A stretch of DNA of 34,698 nucleotides from Clostridia bacterium (GCA_910574475.1 CAJTAT010000015.1:19672-54369), one strand, 5' to 3'. Counted from the stretch's first letter, positions 14,702 through 24,283 are shown. Notes: generated by a model from the sequence alone, not told the origin. Translations and numbers: made by a program.

Positions 14702-16000
14702 TTAAGTTTCATTTCGCCGGTTTAATATGCTTTTAATACTGCCCACCAAGTACAGGGAGCCCACACAGAAAAGGATTCCATCTCCCTTTTCCTTCAGAGC
14801 TTCGGTAAAAGCCTCCTCCACATCCGGGCAAGTCTTCACCTGAGCCCTTCCAAATTGTTCAAAGAGTTCCGCTGGCTTCTCTGCATCTACAGAGCGGTAA
14901 CCTCCCACTTCTGTAACAATCACCTGGCCGATACGAAGGTTGCGGCAAATAGTCTCTATCATATGATGGTAATCCTTATCGCCCACCGCTGCAAAAAGAA
15001 GCGTGATCGACTCATCCCCCTCCAGGCGCTTCGCAGTTTTTACAAACTCTTTCACACCGGCCTCGTTGTGTGCTCCATCTATAATGACTCCCGGTAGAAC
15101 TGTTTCCATTCTACCCTGCCATCTCATAGCAGTCATTCCCTGCTTGATCATATCGTCTGTAAACTCTCCTTCCACATCCATTACTTTAATGGCTGTCACA
15201 GCTTCTGTACCGTTCATCACCTGATATTCTGCCACACTGGATATAGAAAGCTCAATATAATCATAATACCCAGAATTAATAGAAAAATCAATATGTTTAT
15301 TTGTCATAGAGGAAATTTTGTACATTTCGGGATAAATTCCAAAGGCAGGGGCATGTAGTTCCTCTGCTTTTCTTTTGATGACAGCCTCTACTTCAGGACG
15401 GGATGCGTCGTAGATCACCGGGACTCCTTCTTTTATAATGCCAGCTTTTTCTCCGGCAATGGCCTCTATGGTATCTCCCAAATATTCCGTATGATCTAAG
15501 CTAATGGAAGTGATGACCGTGGCTATAGGATGAGCAATGGCATTGGTGGCGTCCAGGCGTCCACCCAGTCCTGTCTCCAACACTAAATACTCCACGCCAG
15601 CTTTGTCAAAGAGTACCATTCCAATTAAAAATAGAATCTCAAAGTAAGTAGGATGCGCGTATCCCTCTTTCTGTATCTGCTCTACACAGTCCATGACTAT
15701 GTGAAAAGCCTCCAGAAACTCCTCATCACTCACCTGCTCTTCGTCAATGACAAAACGTTCATTAATGTTCACTAAATGAGGGGAGATGAACAATCCTGTA
15801 TGTTTTCCTGCCACATTTAGAATAGATGCCAGATACGAGCACACCGATCCCTTGCCGTTCGTTCCTGCCACATGAAGGATCTTCATGTTTTCCTGAGGAT
15901 TTCCCAGATGGCGCAGAATGGCTTTAGTATTTTCTAACGTATTTTTCTTTGTAAATCTTGGAGTTTCTTCAATATAATCTACTGCTTCCTGGTATGTCAT
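14702..16000 (-). CDS. folC: Folylpolyglutamate synthase / dihydrofolate synthase
   Basis: This 432-residue Mur-ligase-family enzyme adds glutamate to (dihydro)folates using ATP. The P-loop is HVAGTNGKGSVCSYL (about 43-57), followed by SPHLVNINERF and the magnesium-loop block LETGLGGRLDATNA. The C-terminal domain begins near MRWQGRMETVLPGVIIDGAHNEAG. The length is normal. The ATG at 16000 has GGGAGAG upstream. The gene lies 96 bases after valS, the common valS-folC order of Firmicutes, so it may be read from the valS T-box promoter. Confidence 0.95.
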   Translation of the reverse strand: MTYQEAVDYIEETPRFTKKNTLENTKAILRHLGNPQENMKILHVAGTNGKGSVCSYLASILNVAGKHTGLFISPHLVNINERFVIDEEQVSDEEFLEAFHIVMDCVEQIQKEGYAHPTYFEILFLIGMVLFDKAGVEYLVLETGLGGRLDATNAIAHPIATVITSISLDHTEYLGDTIEAIAGEKAGIIKEGVPVIYDASRPEVEAVIKRKAEELHAPAFGIYPEMYKISSMTNKHIDFSINSGYYDYIELSISSVAEYQVMNGTEAVTAIKVMDVEGEFTDDMIKQGMTAMRWQGRMETVLPGVIIDGAHNEAGVKEFVKTAKRLEGDESITLLFAAVGDKDYHHMIETICRNLRIGQVIVTEVGGYRSVDAEKPAELFEQFGRAQVKTCPDVEEAFTEALKEKGDGILFCVGSLYLVGSIKSILNRRNET

Positions 16001-16043
16001 AGCTCTCCCTCTTCCCTATTGGCAGCTTTTTTGAAGTCAATTG

Positions 16044-16063
16044 CCCCGCAGCAAGCTGCGGGG
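16044..16063. repeat. GC-rich perfect palindromic hairpin between valS and folC
   Basis: CCCCGCAGC (16044-16052) and GCTGCGGGG (16055-16063) are exact complements with a 2-base loop. No T-run follows on either strand, so a classical terminator is unlikely. It may be an RNA processing/stability hairpin or a copy of a dispersed palindrome. Confidence 0.55.
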
Positions 16064-16096
16064 TATTCCACTCGCAGGAATAAGACGCATTTACCA

Positions 16097-18742
16097 TTAC
16101 TTGGTAATCTGTAATGCTTCCAGGCGTTCCCTGACTGCTGCCATCATCTGAGTATACTTTTCCAGCTTTTCTTTTTCCTCGTCAATTTTACTCTGAGGAG
16201 CGCGAGAGATAAACTTCTCGTTGCCCAACATTCCATTGACACGATTCAATTCTTTTGTCAGGCGTTCTTCCTCTTTCTTCAGGCGTTCCAGCTCTTTTTC
16301 CAGATCCACAAGCTCAGCAAAAGGCATGTAAATCGTCGCATCTGCCGTCACAGTGGATACGGCGTCTTCACCGATTCCCGTCTTATCTGCCTGGATCGTT
16401 ACCTCGCTGGCGTAGCCCAGGGTTGCAAAAAAGACTTTGCCCTTCTCGAATACCTTGCGAACCTCTTCCTTTTCAGAAACTACGATCACAGACGCTTTCT
16501 TGCTTGGGGGAACATTCATCTCTGATCTGACATTTCGGATTCCCCGGACAGCCTCCTTGATAAGCTCCACGGAAACTTCATCTTCTTTGAAATCCCACTC
16601 TTCCTTATATTCTGGCCAGGAGGAAATCATGACTGATTCTTCCCCGGACAAATTACAGAAAATCTCTTCTGTAATAAATGGCATAAAGGGATGTAAGAGC
16701 TTCAGCGCATTTGTCAGAACTTTCTTCAGGGTCCAGAGGGCCGCTGCTTTCGTCTGATCCTCTTCCTGGTACAGACGAGGTTTCACCATCTCAATATACC
16801 AGTCGCAGAATTCCTCCCAGATAAAATCATAAAGCTTCTGAACGGCAATTCCCAGCTCAAACTTGTCCATGTTGGCAGTGACATCTTTAGCCAGCGTATT
16901 GACCTTAGAGAGAATCCATTTGTCAGCGCCGGTCAGCTCATCCACAGCCATCGATTCTGGAATCTCGGCCTTCTCCATATTCATCATGATAAACCGTGAC
17001 GCGTTCCATACTTTATTGGCAAAATTACGGCTCGACTCCACGCGCTCCATATAAAAACGCATATCATTGCCCGGCGCATTTCCTGTCACAAGGGTAAAGC
17101 GCAGAGCATCCGCTCCATATTGATCGATAATTTCCAGGGGATCGATTCCATTTCCCAGAGATTTACTCATCTTCCGGCCCAAAGAGTCTCTCACCAGACC
17201 ATGAATCAACACATGGTGGAAGGGGGATTTACCCGTCTGCTCGTAGCCGGAAAATACCATACGGATTACCCAGAAGAAAATAATATCATAGCCAGTCACA
17301 AGCACATCTGTGGGATAAAAATAATCCAAATCCTCCGTCTTTTGAGGCCATCCCAGTGTAGAGAATGGCCAGAGGGCTGAGCTGAACCAGGTATCCAGTG
17401 TATCTGGATCCTGCGTAAAGTGAGATTTTCCACATTTAGGACAAGTCTTTGGCATTTCCCTGGCTACTACAAGCTCACCACAATCATCGCAGTAGTAGGC
17501 CGGAATACGGTGCCCCCACCAAAGCTGCCGGGAAATACACCAGTCCCGGATATTTTCCAGCCAGTGCAGATAAGTCTTGTCAAACCGTTCTGGTACAAAG
17601 GTCAGCTCTCCATTCTTTACAGCTTCAATGGCTGGCTTTGCCAATTCTTCCATTTTAACAAACCACTGCTGCTTAATCATAGGCTCCACTGTAGTACTGC
17701 AGCGATCATGAGTCCCTACATTGTGGGAGTGATCGGCTACTTTCACCAGCAGCCCCTGCTCTTTTAATTCTTCCACGATGAGCTTCCGGGCCTCATACCG
17801 ATCCATACCTGCATACTTTCCGCCATTCTCATTGATGGTCGCATCGTCATTTAAGATATTGATCTCCGGCAGATTATGGCGTCTACCCACCTCAAAATCG
17901 TTGGGATCATGAGCTGGTGTAATTTTTACCACACCTGTTCCAAATTCCTTGTCCACATAAGCATCTGCAATCACTGGGATCTCCCGGCCCACCAGAGGCA
18001 GAATCACGGTCTTTCCTATAATATCCTGGTAGCGCTCGTCCTCAGGATTTACAGCCAGAGCCGTGTCACCTAGCATAGTCTCCGGCCGGGTAGTGGCTAT
18101 CTCAACAAATCTGTCACTGTCCTTAATGGGGTAATTAATATGCCAAAAATGGCCTGCCTGCTCCTCATGCTCTACCTCTGCGTCAGATATGGAGGTCTTG
18201 CATACAGGACACCAGTTAATAATTCGCGATCCTTTATAAATATAGCCTTTTTCATAGAGACGGATAAACACTTCTAATACAGCATCGGAGCAGCCCTCGT
18301 CCATAGTAAAGCGTTCCCGATCCCAGTCGCAGGAGGAACCCAGCTTTTTCAGCTGATTGATAATCGCTCCGCCGTACTCTTCCTTCCACTGCCAGGCTCT
18401 CTTCAAAAAGCCCTCCCGGCCCAGCTCTTTCTTATCAATGCCCTCTTCTTTTAGCTGGTTCGTCACCTTCACCTCTGTGGAAATGGAGGCGTGATCTGTT
18501 CCTGGAATCCATAAGGCATTGTAACCCTGCATCCTCTTGTAGCGGATCAGAATATCCTGAAGGGTCTCATCCAGTGCATGTCCCATATGCAGCTTTCCTG
18601 TCACATTGGGAGGCGGAATTACTATGGTAAAGGGTTTCTTGCTTCTGTCCACTTCCGCATGAAAATACTTTTTCTCCAGCCATTTTTCATAGATTCGATC
18701 TTCCATACCTTTTGGATTATAGGTCTTTGCTAACTCTTTCAT
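16097..18742 (-). CDS. valS: Valyl-tRNA synthetase
   Basis: This 881-residue class I synthetase charges tRNA-Val. The HIGH signature is HMGH (52-55, after PPPNVTGKL) and the KMSKS loop is KMSKS (524-528). CxxC pairs near residues 175 and 415-440 (CPVC; CDDCGE and CPKCGK) suggest bound zinc. The editing domain (CP1) lies between about 190 and 390, and the C-terminal coiled-coil arm (about 810-875) is rich in Glu/Lys heptads. The ATG at 18742 has AGGAGGAG upstream. A valine T-box leader controls it. Confidence 0.98.
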   Translation of the reverse strand: MKELAKTYNPKGMEDRIYEKWLEKKYFHAEVDRSKKPFTIVIPPPNVTGKLHMGHALDETLQDILIRYKRMQGYNALWIPGTDHASISTEVKVTNQLKEEGIDKKELGREGFLKRAWQWKEEYGGAIINQLKKLGSSCDWDRERFTMDEGCSDAVLEVFIRLYEKGYIYKGSRIINWCPVCKTSISDAEVEHEEQAGHFWHINYPIKDSDRFVEIATTRPETMLGDTALAVNPEDERYQDIIGKTVILPLVGREIPVIADAYVDKEFGTGVVKITPAHDPNDFEVGRRHNLPEINILNDDATINENGGKYAGMDRYEARKLIVEELKEQGLLVKVADHSHNVGTHDRCSTTVEPMIKQQWFVKMEELAKPAIEAVKNGELTFVPERFDKTYLHWLENIRDWCISRQLWWGHRIPAYYCDDCGELVVAREMPKTCPKCGKSHFTQDPDTLDTWFSSALWPFSTLGWPQKTEDLDYFYPTDVLVTGYDIIFFWVIRMVFSGYEQTGKSPFHHVLIHGLVRDSLGRKMSKSLGNGIDPLEIIDQYGADALRFTLVTGNAPGNDMRFYMERVESSRNFANKVWNASRFIMMNMEKAEIPESMAVDELTGADKWILSKVNTLAKDVTANMDKFELGIAVQKLYDFIWEEFCDWYIEMVKPRLYQEEDQTKAAALWTLKKVLTNALKLLHPFMPFITEEIFCNLSGEESVMISSWPEYKEEWDFKEDEVSVELIKEAVRGIRNVRSEMNVPPSKKASVIVVSEKEEVRKVFEKGKVFFATLGYASEVTIQADKTGIGEDAVSTVTADATIYMPFAELVDLEKELERLKKEEERLTKELNRVNGMLGNEKFISRAPQSKIDEEKEKLEKYTQMMAAVRERLEALQITK

Positions 18743-18800
18743 TCGTGTGCTCCTCCTAATTAAAAGTTCGCTACAGTTCTTCCATTACATAGGGATCTAG

Positions 18801-19064
18801 AAAACGCCCTTTCAATAAATGAAAGGGCGTCGAAAACGCGGTACCACCTGTCTTATATGCGGACCCGACCGCATATATCTCTAAAACCCTTTAACGCAGG
18901 TCAGACGTGGACGGCTACTTATCATGATTCCTATCACCGTTCCGGCTCCAAAGCTACCTCCACAGCTACTGTCTGAAAGGACTTTTCAGCCTCTGAGTCC
19001 TTCTCTCTGCCAGATGTATCTTCTGTGTACCCTCTTTTTCTTTGCCTTTTCTATTTTTTGCTAG
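18801..19064 (-). ncRNA. T-box leader (tRNA-Val responsive) of valS
   Basis: The T-box sequence GGTGGTACCGCG lies at 18837-18848 on the minus strand. It is followed by the terminator/antiterminator hairpin with arms GACGCCCTTTC and GAAAGGGCGT (18804-18831). Stem I contains AGAGAG and GGCTGAAAAG landmarks. The specifier triplet is most likely GTA (18955-18957), a valine codon, followed by GCTTTGGAG as is usual. Uncharged tRNA-Val would bind and allow read-through into valS. The exact stem boundaries are approximate. Confidence 0.92.
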
Positions 19065-19069
19065 TTTTT

Positions 19070-19098
19070 AACATAACAGGGTTTTGGCAGTTTGTCAA
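19070..19098 (-). promoter_or_regulatory. valS promoter
   Basis: TTGACA (19093-19098), 17 bases, TATGTT (19070-19075) on the minus strand, directly before the T-box leader. Confidence 0.75.
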
Positions 19099-19144
19099 GA
19101 GATGGTGGTGAAAAATCAAATAGTACCATAGATATTACCAATTT

Positions 19145-19184
19145 AAATCGAGAGCCACATTAATAGGTGGTTCCCGATTTTTTT
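19145..19184. terminator. Hairpin after the Rpn nuclease gene, T-run on the plus strand
   Basis: AAATCGAGAGCCAC (19145-19158) pairs with GTGGTTCCCGATTT (19167-19180) with one mismatch and one wobble. Seven T follow on the plus strand (19178-19184). On the minus strand, where the gene lies, the hairpin is followed only by TTTAAATT. It is probably the gene's terminator, but it looks stronger in the other direction. Confidence 0.55.
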
Positions 19185-19205
19185 GATCGAATACTTACAA
19201 TGTCA

Positions 19206-20120
19206 TTAAGCTCTGGCAAGTCCAAGCCACTGTTCTACTATCTCCACTGATACTTGGGAAGCTTTCGCGATATCCTGTACAGGAATTCCCATTTCATATA
19301 ATCTTTGTGCTGTTTCTATTTTTGTATTTTCAGATGCTTCCTTTTCTCTACTCTCCACATAAGTTTTTAAGATATATTCTTCGTCAAACAACGTCATCAT
19401 GATATCCACAACCTCCTTTTCCCGGCCTGACAAATACTCACTCAGTACATTTTGATCCTTGCAGATACGAATCGTCTCCAGAACCGCTTTCCTAGTTCTT
19501 CCATGCAGTTTCACTTGTTCATTATATATCTTTGTGAAGACCACATACTGATTGATGATATCTCCCTCTTTCCCATCATAGATCATTTTGACCTTTACAT
19601 CAAGGGCACTGTCATCCCCGCCAAAAAACTCCTTTGACAGATTCAGATATTCTGGCCTTGTCTTCCTGTTTCCTGTAAATATAACGTATATCTCTGGTCT
19701 TGGAAGCTCCAGCTTTTTACTCCCATACACATTCTGTTTTGTGCTCTCAAAATACTCCTGATAAGTCTGAGCGAGATATAACAGACAGCGTACCACGATA
19801 TTGATACTCCAGCTGCTCTGCTGTTCTACCAGTAGAACTATCTTTTCACCGATCTGAAAACCAACATCATTATAATACTGATCCAGCAGAACATTTGTGA
19901 TCGTCACATTTTTAATGCTGTCTTCCGTTGCCTCATGATCCTCTGGATGCAGTGCCTGATACAACTGCAGAAGATATTTCGGCTCTCGAAAGAGCGAGGT
20001 GAACACGCTGTCCTTTGCTGTGTATTTTGCTACCTGTTCTGTCTTCATTTCATTACCAGCTGATATGGTATTTTCTTTCTGATTCATTTTATGCAGGCAC
20101 CTCAATTCCATCGTCTCCAT
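19206..20120 (-). CDS. Rpn family recombination-promoting nuclease / PD-(D/E)XK transposase-like protein
   Basis: The frame is 304 residues from ATG 20120. In-frame ATGs at 20111 and 20087 are alternatives, and none has a strong ribosome binding site. The first half is the PD-(D/E)XK nuclease core, with KDSVFTSLFREPKYLLQLYQAL near the start and the catalytic region GFQIGEKIVLLVEQQSSWS. The C-terminal part has a charged helix and a small helix-turn-helix-like segment (IPVQDIAKASQVSVEIVEQWLG). Rpn proteins are DNA endonucleases, often multicopy in Lachnospiraceae. The gene is isolated, with its own promoter and a hairpin behind it, and no IS ends are visible. Confidence 0.85.
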   Translation of the reverse strand: METMELRCLHKMNQKENTISAGNEMKTEQVAKYTAKDSVFTSLFREPKYLLQLYQALHPEDHEATEDSIKNVTITNVLLDQYYNDVGFQIGEKIVLLVEQQSSWSINIVVRCLLYLAQTYQEYFESTKQNVYGSKKLELPRPEIYVIFTGNRKTRPEYLNLSKEFFGGDDSALDVKVKMIYDGKEGDIINQYVVFTKIYNEQVKLHGRTRKAVLETIRICKDQNVLSEYLSGREKEVVDIMMTLFDEEYILKTYVESREKEASENTKIETAQRLYEMGIPVQDIAKASQVSVEIVEQWLGLARA

Positions 20121-20161
20121 TTTGAAATACTTTACTTATGGCAAACTCCTGGTGTACTGTT

Positions 20162-20190
20162 ATTTTACCACAAAAACAGCCATATTACAA
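20162..20190 (-). promoter_or_regulatory. Promoter of the Rpn nuclease gene
   Basis: TTGTAA (20185-20190), 17 bases, TAAAAT (20162-20167) with an extended TGG, on the minus strand, about 40 bases before ATG 20120. Confidence 0.55.
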
Positions 20191-20293
20191 TTTACTTTCA
20201 AAAAACGGAATTTCTCGATTACTAAATACCTCCCATTTTTGCAGATTTTTCAAAGTGGATATAACTCTATAAGTTACACCCACTCTCAACATC

Positions 20294-20869
20294 TCATTTT
20301 AAGTTTTCCAAAAAGAATGACACTATTTTATCAAATGGAATGATGTCTGTCCGATCGTACAGATCGGTATGAACCGCATCTGGAATCAAAAACAGTTCTT
20401 TATTGTCTCCTTTTAGCCTGGAATATGCATCCTTACTAAAATAGCAGGAATGAGCCTTCTCACCGTGAATGAGCAGCACTGCGCTGCGGATCTCATGTGC
20501 ATACTGCAAAATAGGCATATTCAAAAAGGACTGACAGCCAATCACATTCCAGCCTCCGTTGGAATTCAGGGAACGGGGCTGCCCACCGCTTTCTCCTGTA
20601 AAGGATGGATCAAAGGCAATGGTTAAGAATCCCTTCTCTGCCATAGTCTGTGCATACAGACCAGCAGCCTGTTCTTTCACCGCGCCAAAAGGACCGCACA
20701 CTGCAATAGCCGCCAGCTTTCCTGCCGCTTCCTTTGGTTCATATAGATCAGCCGCCAACGTAATGCCATATCGGTTTTGAAATGTCACTTTACGGTGGTT
20801 CACCTTTTCACTTTTCGGAAACGTCTTATCCCACTCTTTTACTAATTCAATCTTCCCTGTCTCTGCCAT
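20294..20869 (-). pseudogene. Alpha/beta hydrolase with internal deletion
   Basis: From ATG 20869 the 191-residue product begins MAETGKIELVKEWDK. The N-terminal half (GFLTIAFDPSFTGESGGQPR) is joined directly to a C-terminal segment (RSLNSNGGWN... then SAVLLIHGEKAHS and DAVHTDLYD). As I recall the family (about 300-330 residues), a middle stretch of roughly 110-130 residues lies between these blocks. It holds the nucleophile elbow, GxCGWGG-like, and the cap. Here it is absent while the frame is kept. The closing His in HTDLYD is still present. Without the nucleophile it should not be an active hydrolase. It is divergent from the broken LysR gene. Confidence 0.75.
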
Positions 20870-20931
20870 TTTACCTACAACCTTTCTTCCACATATACAA
20901 CCTGTAAAACTCATAATTTTCTTGATTTATA

Positions 20932-20990
20932 GTTTCATGATAATCTATTGACCTTCTTTTAGCTAATGGTTATAATTTATATCATGATAT
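20932..20990. promoter_or_regulatory. Divergent control region of hydrolase and LysR genes, plus-strand promoter and palindrome
   Basis: The plus-strand LysR promoter is TTGACC (20948-20953), 17 bases, TATAAT (20971-20976). The palindrome ATATCATGATAT lies at 20979-20990, just after the -10. A second TCATGATA copy occurs near 20934-20941. Both could bind the LysR protein, which normally controls its own gene and the divergent one. Confidence 0.6.
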
Positions 20991-21026
20991 GAATAAAATG
21001 AATATCTTGGAGAAGGAAATTGATCT

Positions 21027-21904
21027 ATGGAATTGCGGACCATGAGATATTTTCTTGCGGTGGCAAGAGAAGAAAATATGACCCGTGCAGCTGAGGTGCT
21101 CCACGTTACTCAACCTACACTTTCAAAGCAATTAAAATCTCTGGAAAATGAGCTTGGAAAAAAGCTTTTTTCACGACACAGTTTTAGTATACAGCTTACG
21201 GAGGAAGGAATTTTACTTCGCAAGCGAGCAGAAGATTTAGTAAGAATGGCTGACAAAATTACCGCAGAGTTTCTCACACTGGATGATTGTTTAGGCGGTG
21301 ATGTCTATTTTGGTCTGGCAGAATCTTATCAAATCAGGCGCCTGGCCTCCACAATCAACAGATTTAAGGCCATCTATTCTGATATGCATTATCATATAAC
21401 CAGCGGTGATACAGAACAAGTCACAGAAAACTGGACAAAGGTATTCTTGATTTTGCTGTGCTGGCCGAGGAGCCAAACACAGCCAAATACCATTATCTGA
21501 CGTTTCCAGAAGCGGATCTGTGGGGCGTTATTATGCCAAAGGACTGTTCTCTGGCAAAAAAGCAGGCAATCCGTGCAAAAGACTTAGTAGGGCTTCCACT
21601 GTTCTGTTCGGAACAGGGGTGGAAAAAGGATCTTCCCAAATGGTGCGGCAATAAAATGGACGAACTGCATCTGGAGGGCTCCTTTCGCCTGTCCTATAAT
21701 GGCTCTCTTTTTGTCAAAGAAGGGCTTGGTTATCTTTTGACTTTTAAGAATTTGATTGACACCAGCCCGGAGAGTGGGCTGGTGTTCCGACCCCTTGCGC
21801 CAAAGCTGGAAACTAAAATATATCTAATCTGGAAAAAATATCAGGTATTTACTCCCATTGCCAAGCGGTTACTTGAAATGTTCAAATCTGATTTCTCAGA
21901 ATGA
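21027..21904 (+). pseudogene. LysR-family transcriptional regulator, frameshifted
   Basis: The first part, from ATG 21027, holds the winged helix-turn-helix (MELRTMRYFLAVAREEN, then THVTQPTLSKQL-type recognition helix) and the start of the effector domain. After GDTEQVTE the frame breaks. The continuation in another frame (KLDKGILDFAVLAEEPNT, then VIMPKDCSLA and the C-terminal LETKIYLIWKK) is a normal LysR effector half. Adding one A to the run at 21427-21430 restores a single reading frame through 21904. It is therefore a one-base deletion, unless it is a sequencing error. The intact protein would have about 292 residues. Confidence 0.88.
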
Positions 21905-21908
21905 CCTC

Positions 21909-22271
21909 CTACATGGGCGTACCAACTTCGATTAAATTTCCATCTGGATCATAGAAACGAATTACTTTCTGACCCCAGCTATGAGTCATCAGCCGATTGA
22001 CATACTCGATCGGCTCACTGTAATTTTCCAGTTTTTTGGAAAACTCTTCTATGCTATTTTCTTCAAAATATAACTCGCAAGAATTATTTTTCGGTGTAAT
22101 GTCCCTGCCCAGAAATTTCTTCCATATTTTTGCATCCTGTAAGACAAGACCTTCTGTCATAATCACATTTCCGTCATTGTCTAAGAGTACTTCCAGTCCA
22201 AAAATACTTTTATAAAATGCTATGGACTTTTCTATATCATTTACCACAATCAGAACATTTTTAAGCTTCAT
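21909..22271 (-). CDS. VOC (glyoxalase/bleomycin-resistance-like) family protein
   Basis: A 120-residue single-domain protein beginning MKLKNVLIVVNDIEKSIAFYKSIFG and closing with FYDPDGNLIEVGTPM, both typical of the vicinal-oxygen-chelate fold. It probably forms a dimer that binds a small molecule or metal. The usual N-terminal metal His is not obvious, and the C-terminal Glu is present. The gene starts four bases after the MFS stop, with AAAGGAGAG located in the end of that gene. It is thus the third member of a tetR-MFS-VOC operon, and a drug-binding or detoxifying role is inferred from this. Confidence 0.85.
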   Translation of the reverse strand: MKLKNVLIVVNDIEKSIAFYKSIFGLEVLLDNDGNVIMTEGLVLQDAKIWKKFLGRDITPKNNSCELYFEENSIEEFSKKLENYSEPIEYVNRLMTHSWGQKVIRFYDPDGNLIEVGTPM

Positions 22272-22274
22272 AAA

Positions 22275-23507
22275 TTAATAAGTCTCTCCTTTCCATCTGG
22301 GAAATGAAACCATCCCAATCACACATACCATCAAACCCGTAGGGATCAGCACTAAATAAATAGCATCACTGAACCCATCAAACAAAAAACCATAAACCAT
22401 CTGTCCGATCGGCTGAGCGCACATGGTAATGGCAGATGTATAAGCCATTACTTTTCCAATCAGATAATCCGGCGTATTCTGCTGAATCACCGACACTGCA
22501 AAAATAGAAAAAATACTGATTGCAACCTGCATGCCGCAGAAAGCAACTACAGTCACAGCATATTTAAAAATCACACCGCATGGGAAAATAAATACAGCTC
22601 CTGCTGGAACAATGCAAATGCCTATGGCCGCAAGTACAAACGACAGCTTGTCAAATTTCAGCTTCCCTGTGAGAAGTCCTGCGGCAATACTGCCCAAAAT
22701 AGTAGCAACCGCCAGAGCGCTCTCAGCCCCGCCGTAATATGTTGCATCCAGCCCAAGGATCGTCCGCACAATATAGGGAAGTCCCACCAGTGTAACCCCC
22801 ATAACGAAGAAACGTGAGACTGCTGTCAGAATCAGCATCTTCATAATATTTGATTGTTCCTTTGCGACAAACCTGATACTGCTAAAGAAATCATTCTTTA
22901 CCATAGACAGAATATTTCCCTGATAATCCCTGGGCTGAAAATCCAACTTTATAAAACACTCAAACAGCGCTGTAACAAAGATACAGACAACACTTGTCTC
23001 CATAACCAGCTTTAAACCAAATATGGCATACAGGATACCGCCCAGCAAAGGGGCGATCAAATAAGAGATTGACGCCACCTGATTCACCACTGCATTTCCT
23101 CTGATAATATTATCACCTGTCAGCATTTGCGGGATACACGCCTGAACTGTAGGTGTCTCAAAAGCTCCAAGAACGGAAAGCACTACAAGCAGTACACGGA
23201 TCACAGCAAGGTCATTTGTTCCCGACAAAAGTATTACCGCCCATAAGACAGCCAGCCCTGTCAAGGTATCCAGCGCCACCATGATATTTCTCCTGTCTGC
23301 CCGGTCAGCAAGGATACCGCCGAGAGGCGATAAAAGGATCGTGGGAATTATTGCAATAGATAAAATCCCTGCGAACACAGTTGCCGAGCCCGTCATTTCC
23401 AACACATACATAGACAACGCCAGCCGTAAGATATAATTGCCAAACAGAGAACTTGCCTGCCCCAGAACAAGGAGCGTAAAATTTCTTGTAAACAATTTCT
23501 CTTCCAT
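22275..23507 (-). CDS. MFS transporter (drug efflux type)
   Basis: The start is ATG 23507 with GGAG six bases before it. A TTG directly upstream at 23510 is less likely. The 410-residue protein has about 12 membrane segments. The MFS motif A is seen as SPLGGILADRADRRN (loop 2-3). The overall pattern matches the EntS/MFS_3-type exporters. It begins three bases after the tetR stop, so expression is tied to that regulator. The substrate is unknown. Confidence 0.9.
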   Translation of the reverse strand: MEEKLFTRNFTLLVLGQASSLFGNYILRLALSMYVLEMTGSATVFAGILSIAIIPTILLSPLGGILADRADRRNIMVALDTLTGLAVLWAVILLSGTNDLAVIRVLLVVLSVLGAFETPTVQACIPQMLTGDNIIRGNAVVNQVASISYLIAPLLGGILYAIFGLKLVMETSVVCIFVTALFECFIKLDFQPRDYQGNILSMVKNDFFSSIRFVAKEQSNIMKMLILTAVSRFFVMGVTLVGLPYIVRTILGLDATYYGGAESALAVATILGSIAAGLLTGKLKFDKLSFVLAAIGICIVPAGAVFIFPCGVIFKYAVTVVAFCGMQVAISIFSIFAVSVIQQNTPDYLIGKVMAYTSAITMCAQPIGQMVYGFLFDGFSDAIYLVLIPTGLMVCVIGMVSFPRWKGETY

Positions 23508-23510
23508 CAA

Positions 23511-24167
23511 CTACTCCTTCCCTTCTTTAGAGTTTCCTAATATTTTCTCTGCCCTCCCATACATCTCATCTTCTATAATTGGAAGCCCCATTGCGGAAAG
23601 AACCTCTGCAATAAACTGACACTTATGCCGGATTTCACTTTCATCAGCCGGGAATAAAGGCGGCATCAGCCAGAAGTTAATAAGAGGGAGAAGTTCTGAA
23701 AGTTCTTTTGCATAATCTGTCTGAATGGAACCGTCACGCCGTCCTTCCTCGATTAATTCAAGCCACAGAGGAGTCAGGACTCGCCGGTTTGCCTCAATTG
23801 CAGTCGCCAGGATGCGAGGATCTTTTAGGATAGAAATTGCCTGGGTATTAATCTCTTCCCGTTCTTCCTCTGCCCTGTCAAGGGCAAGTACCTCACGGAT
23901 CTTTTGCAGTCCATTCAGATCGGAATGTCCCCTGACTGCCTCAAAGGGGTTATTTTCAAAAAACATTCGATCTCCAAGGGCGTGCATAACCTCTTCTTTA
24001 CTCTGAAAAAAACGGTAGAACATTCCCTTTGCGCCGCCGACCAGTTCCATAATGTCAGTGATGGCGGTTTCCTCGTAGCCTTTTGATAAAAACAATTCCT
24101 TGGCCGCATCTAAAATTTCATTTTTCCACTGTTCCGGCGGCTTTTTTGCAGGCCTTGCCAACTTCAT
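23511..24167 (-). CDS. TetR/AcrR family regulator of the MFS-VOC operon
   Basis: The start is ATG 24167 with GGAGG a short 3 bases before it. GTG 24182 is in frame but has no ribosome binding site. The protein has 218 residues, with an N-terminal helix-turn-helix (AAKELFLSKGYEETAITDIMELVGGAKGMFYRFFQSKEEV, of which parts are quoted here as landmarks) and a helical ligand-binding domain. It is the first gene of the operon and lies 18 bases from a palindrome overlapping its own promoter, which points to autoregulation. Confidence 0.93.
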   Translation of the reverse strand: MKLARPAKKPPEQWKNEILDAAKELFLSKGYEETAITDIMELVGGAKGMFYRFFQSKEEVMHALGDRMFFENNPFEAVRGHSDLNGLQKIREVLALDRAEEEREEINTQAISILKDPRILATAIEANRRVLTPLWLELIEEGRRDGSIQTDYAKELSELLPLINFWLMPPLFPADESEIRHKCQFIAEVLSAMGLPIIEDEMYGRAEKILGNSKEGKE

Positions 24168-24184
24168 CCGCCTCCTTTCCACAT

Positions 24185-24236
24185 TTATTGACTATAAGTC
24201 AATAACTATTGTATAAAAACTGCCGTCCCCTGTCAA
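24185..24236 (-). promoter_or_regulatory. tetR-MFS-VOC promoter and operator
   Basis: On the minus strand TTGACA (24231-24236), 17 bases, TACAAT (24208-24213). The operator palindrome TTATTGACT-ATA-AGTCAATAA (24185-24205) is perfect over 9-bp arms and begins right after the -10, covering the transcript start. This is the classical TetR self-repression layout. Confidence 0.8.
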
Positions 24237-24283
24237 TAACTTTTAAAAAGATAATCTTTATGCATTCCCATAGAGTAAATCTG

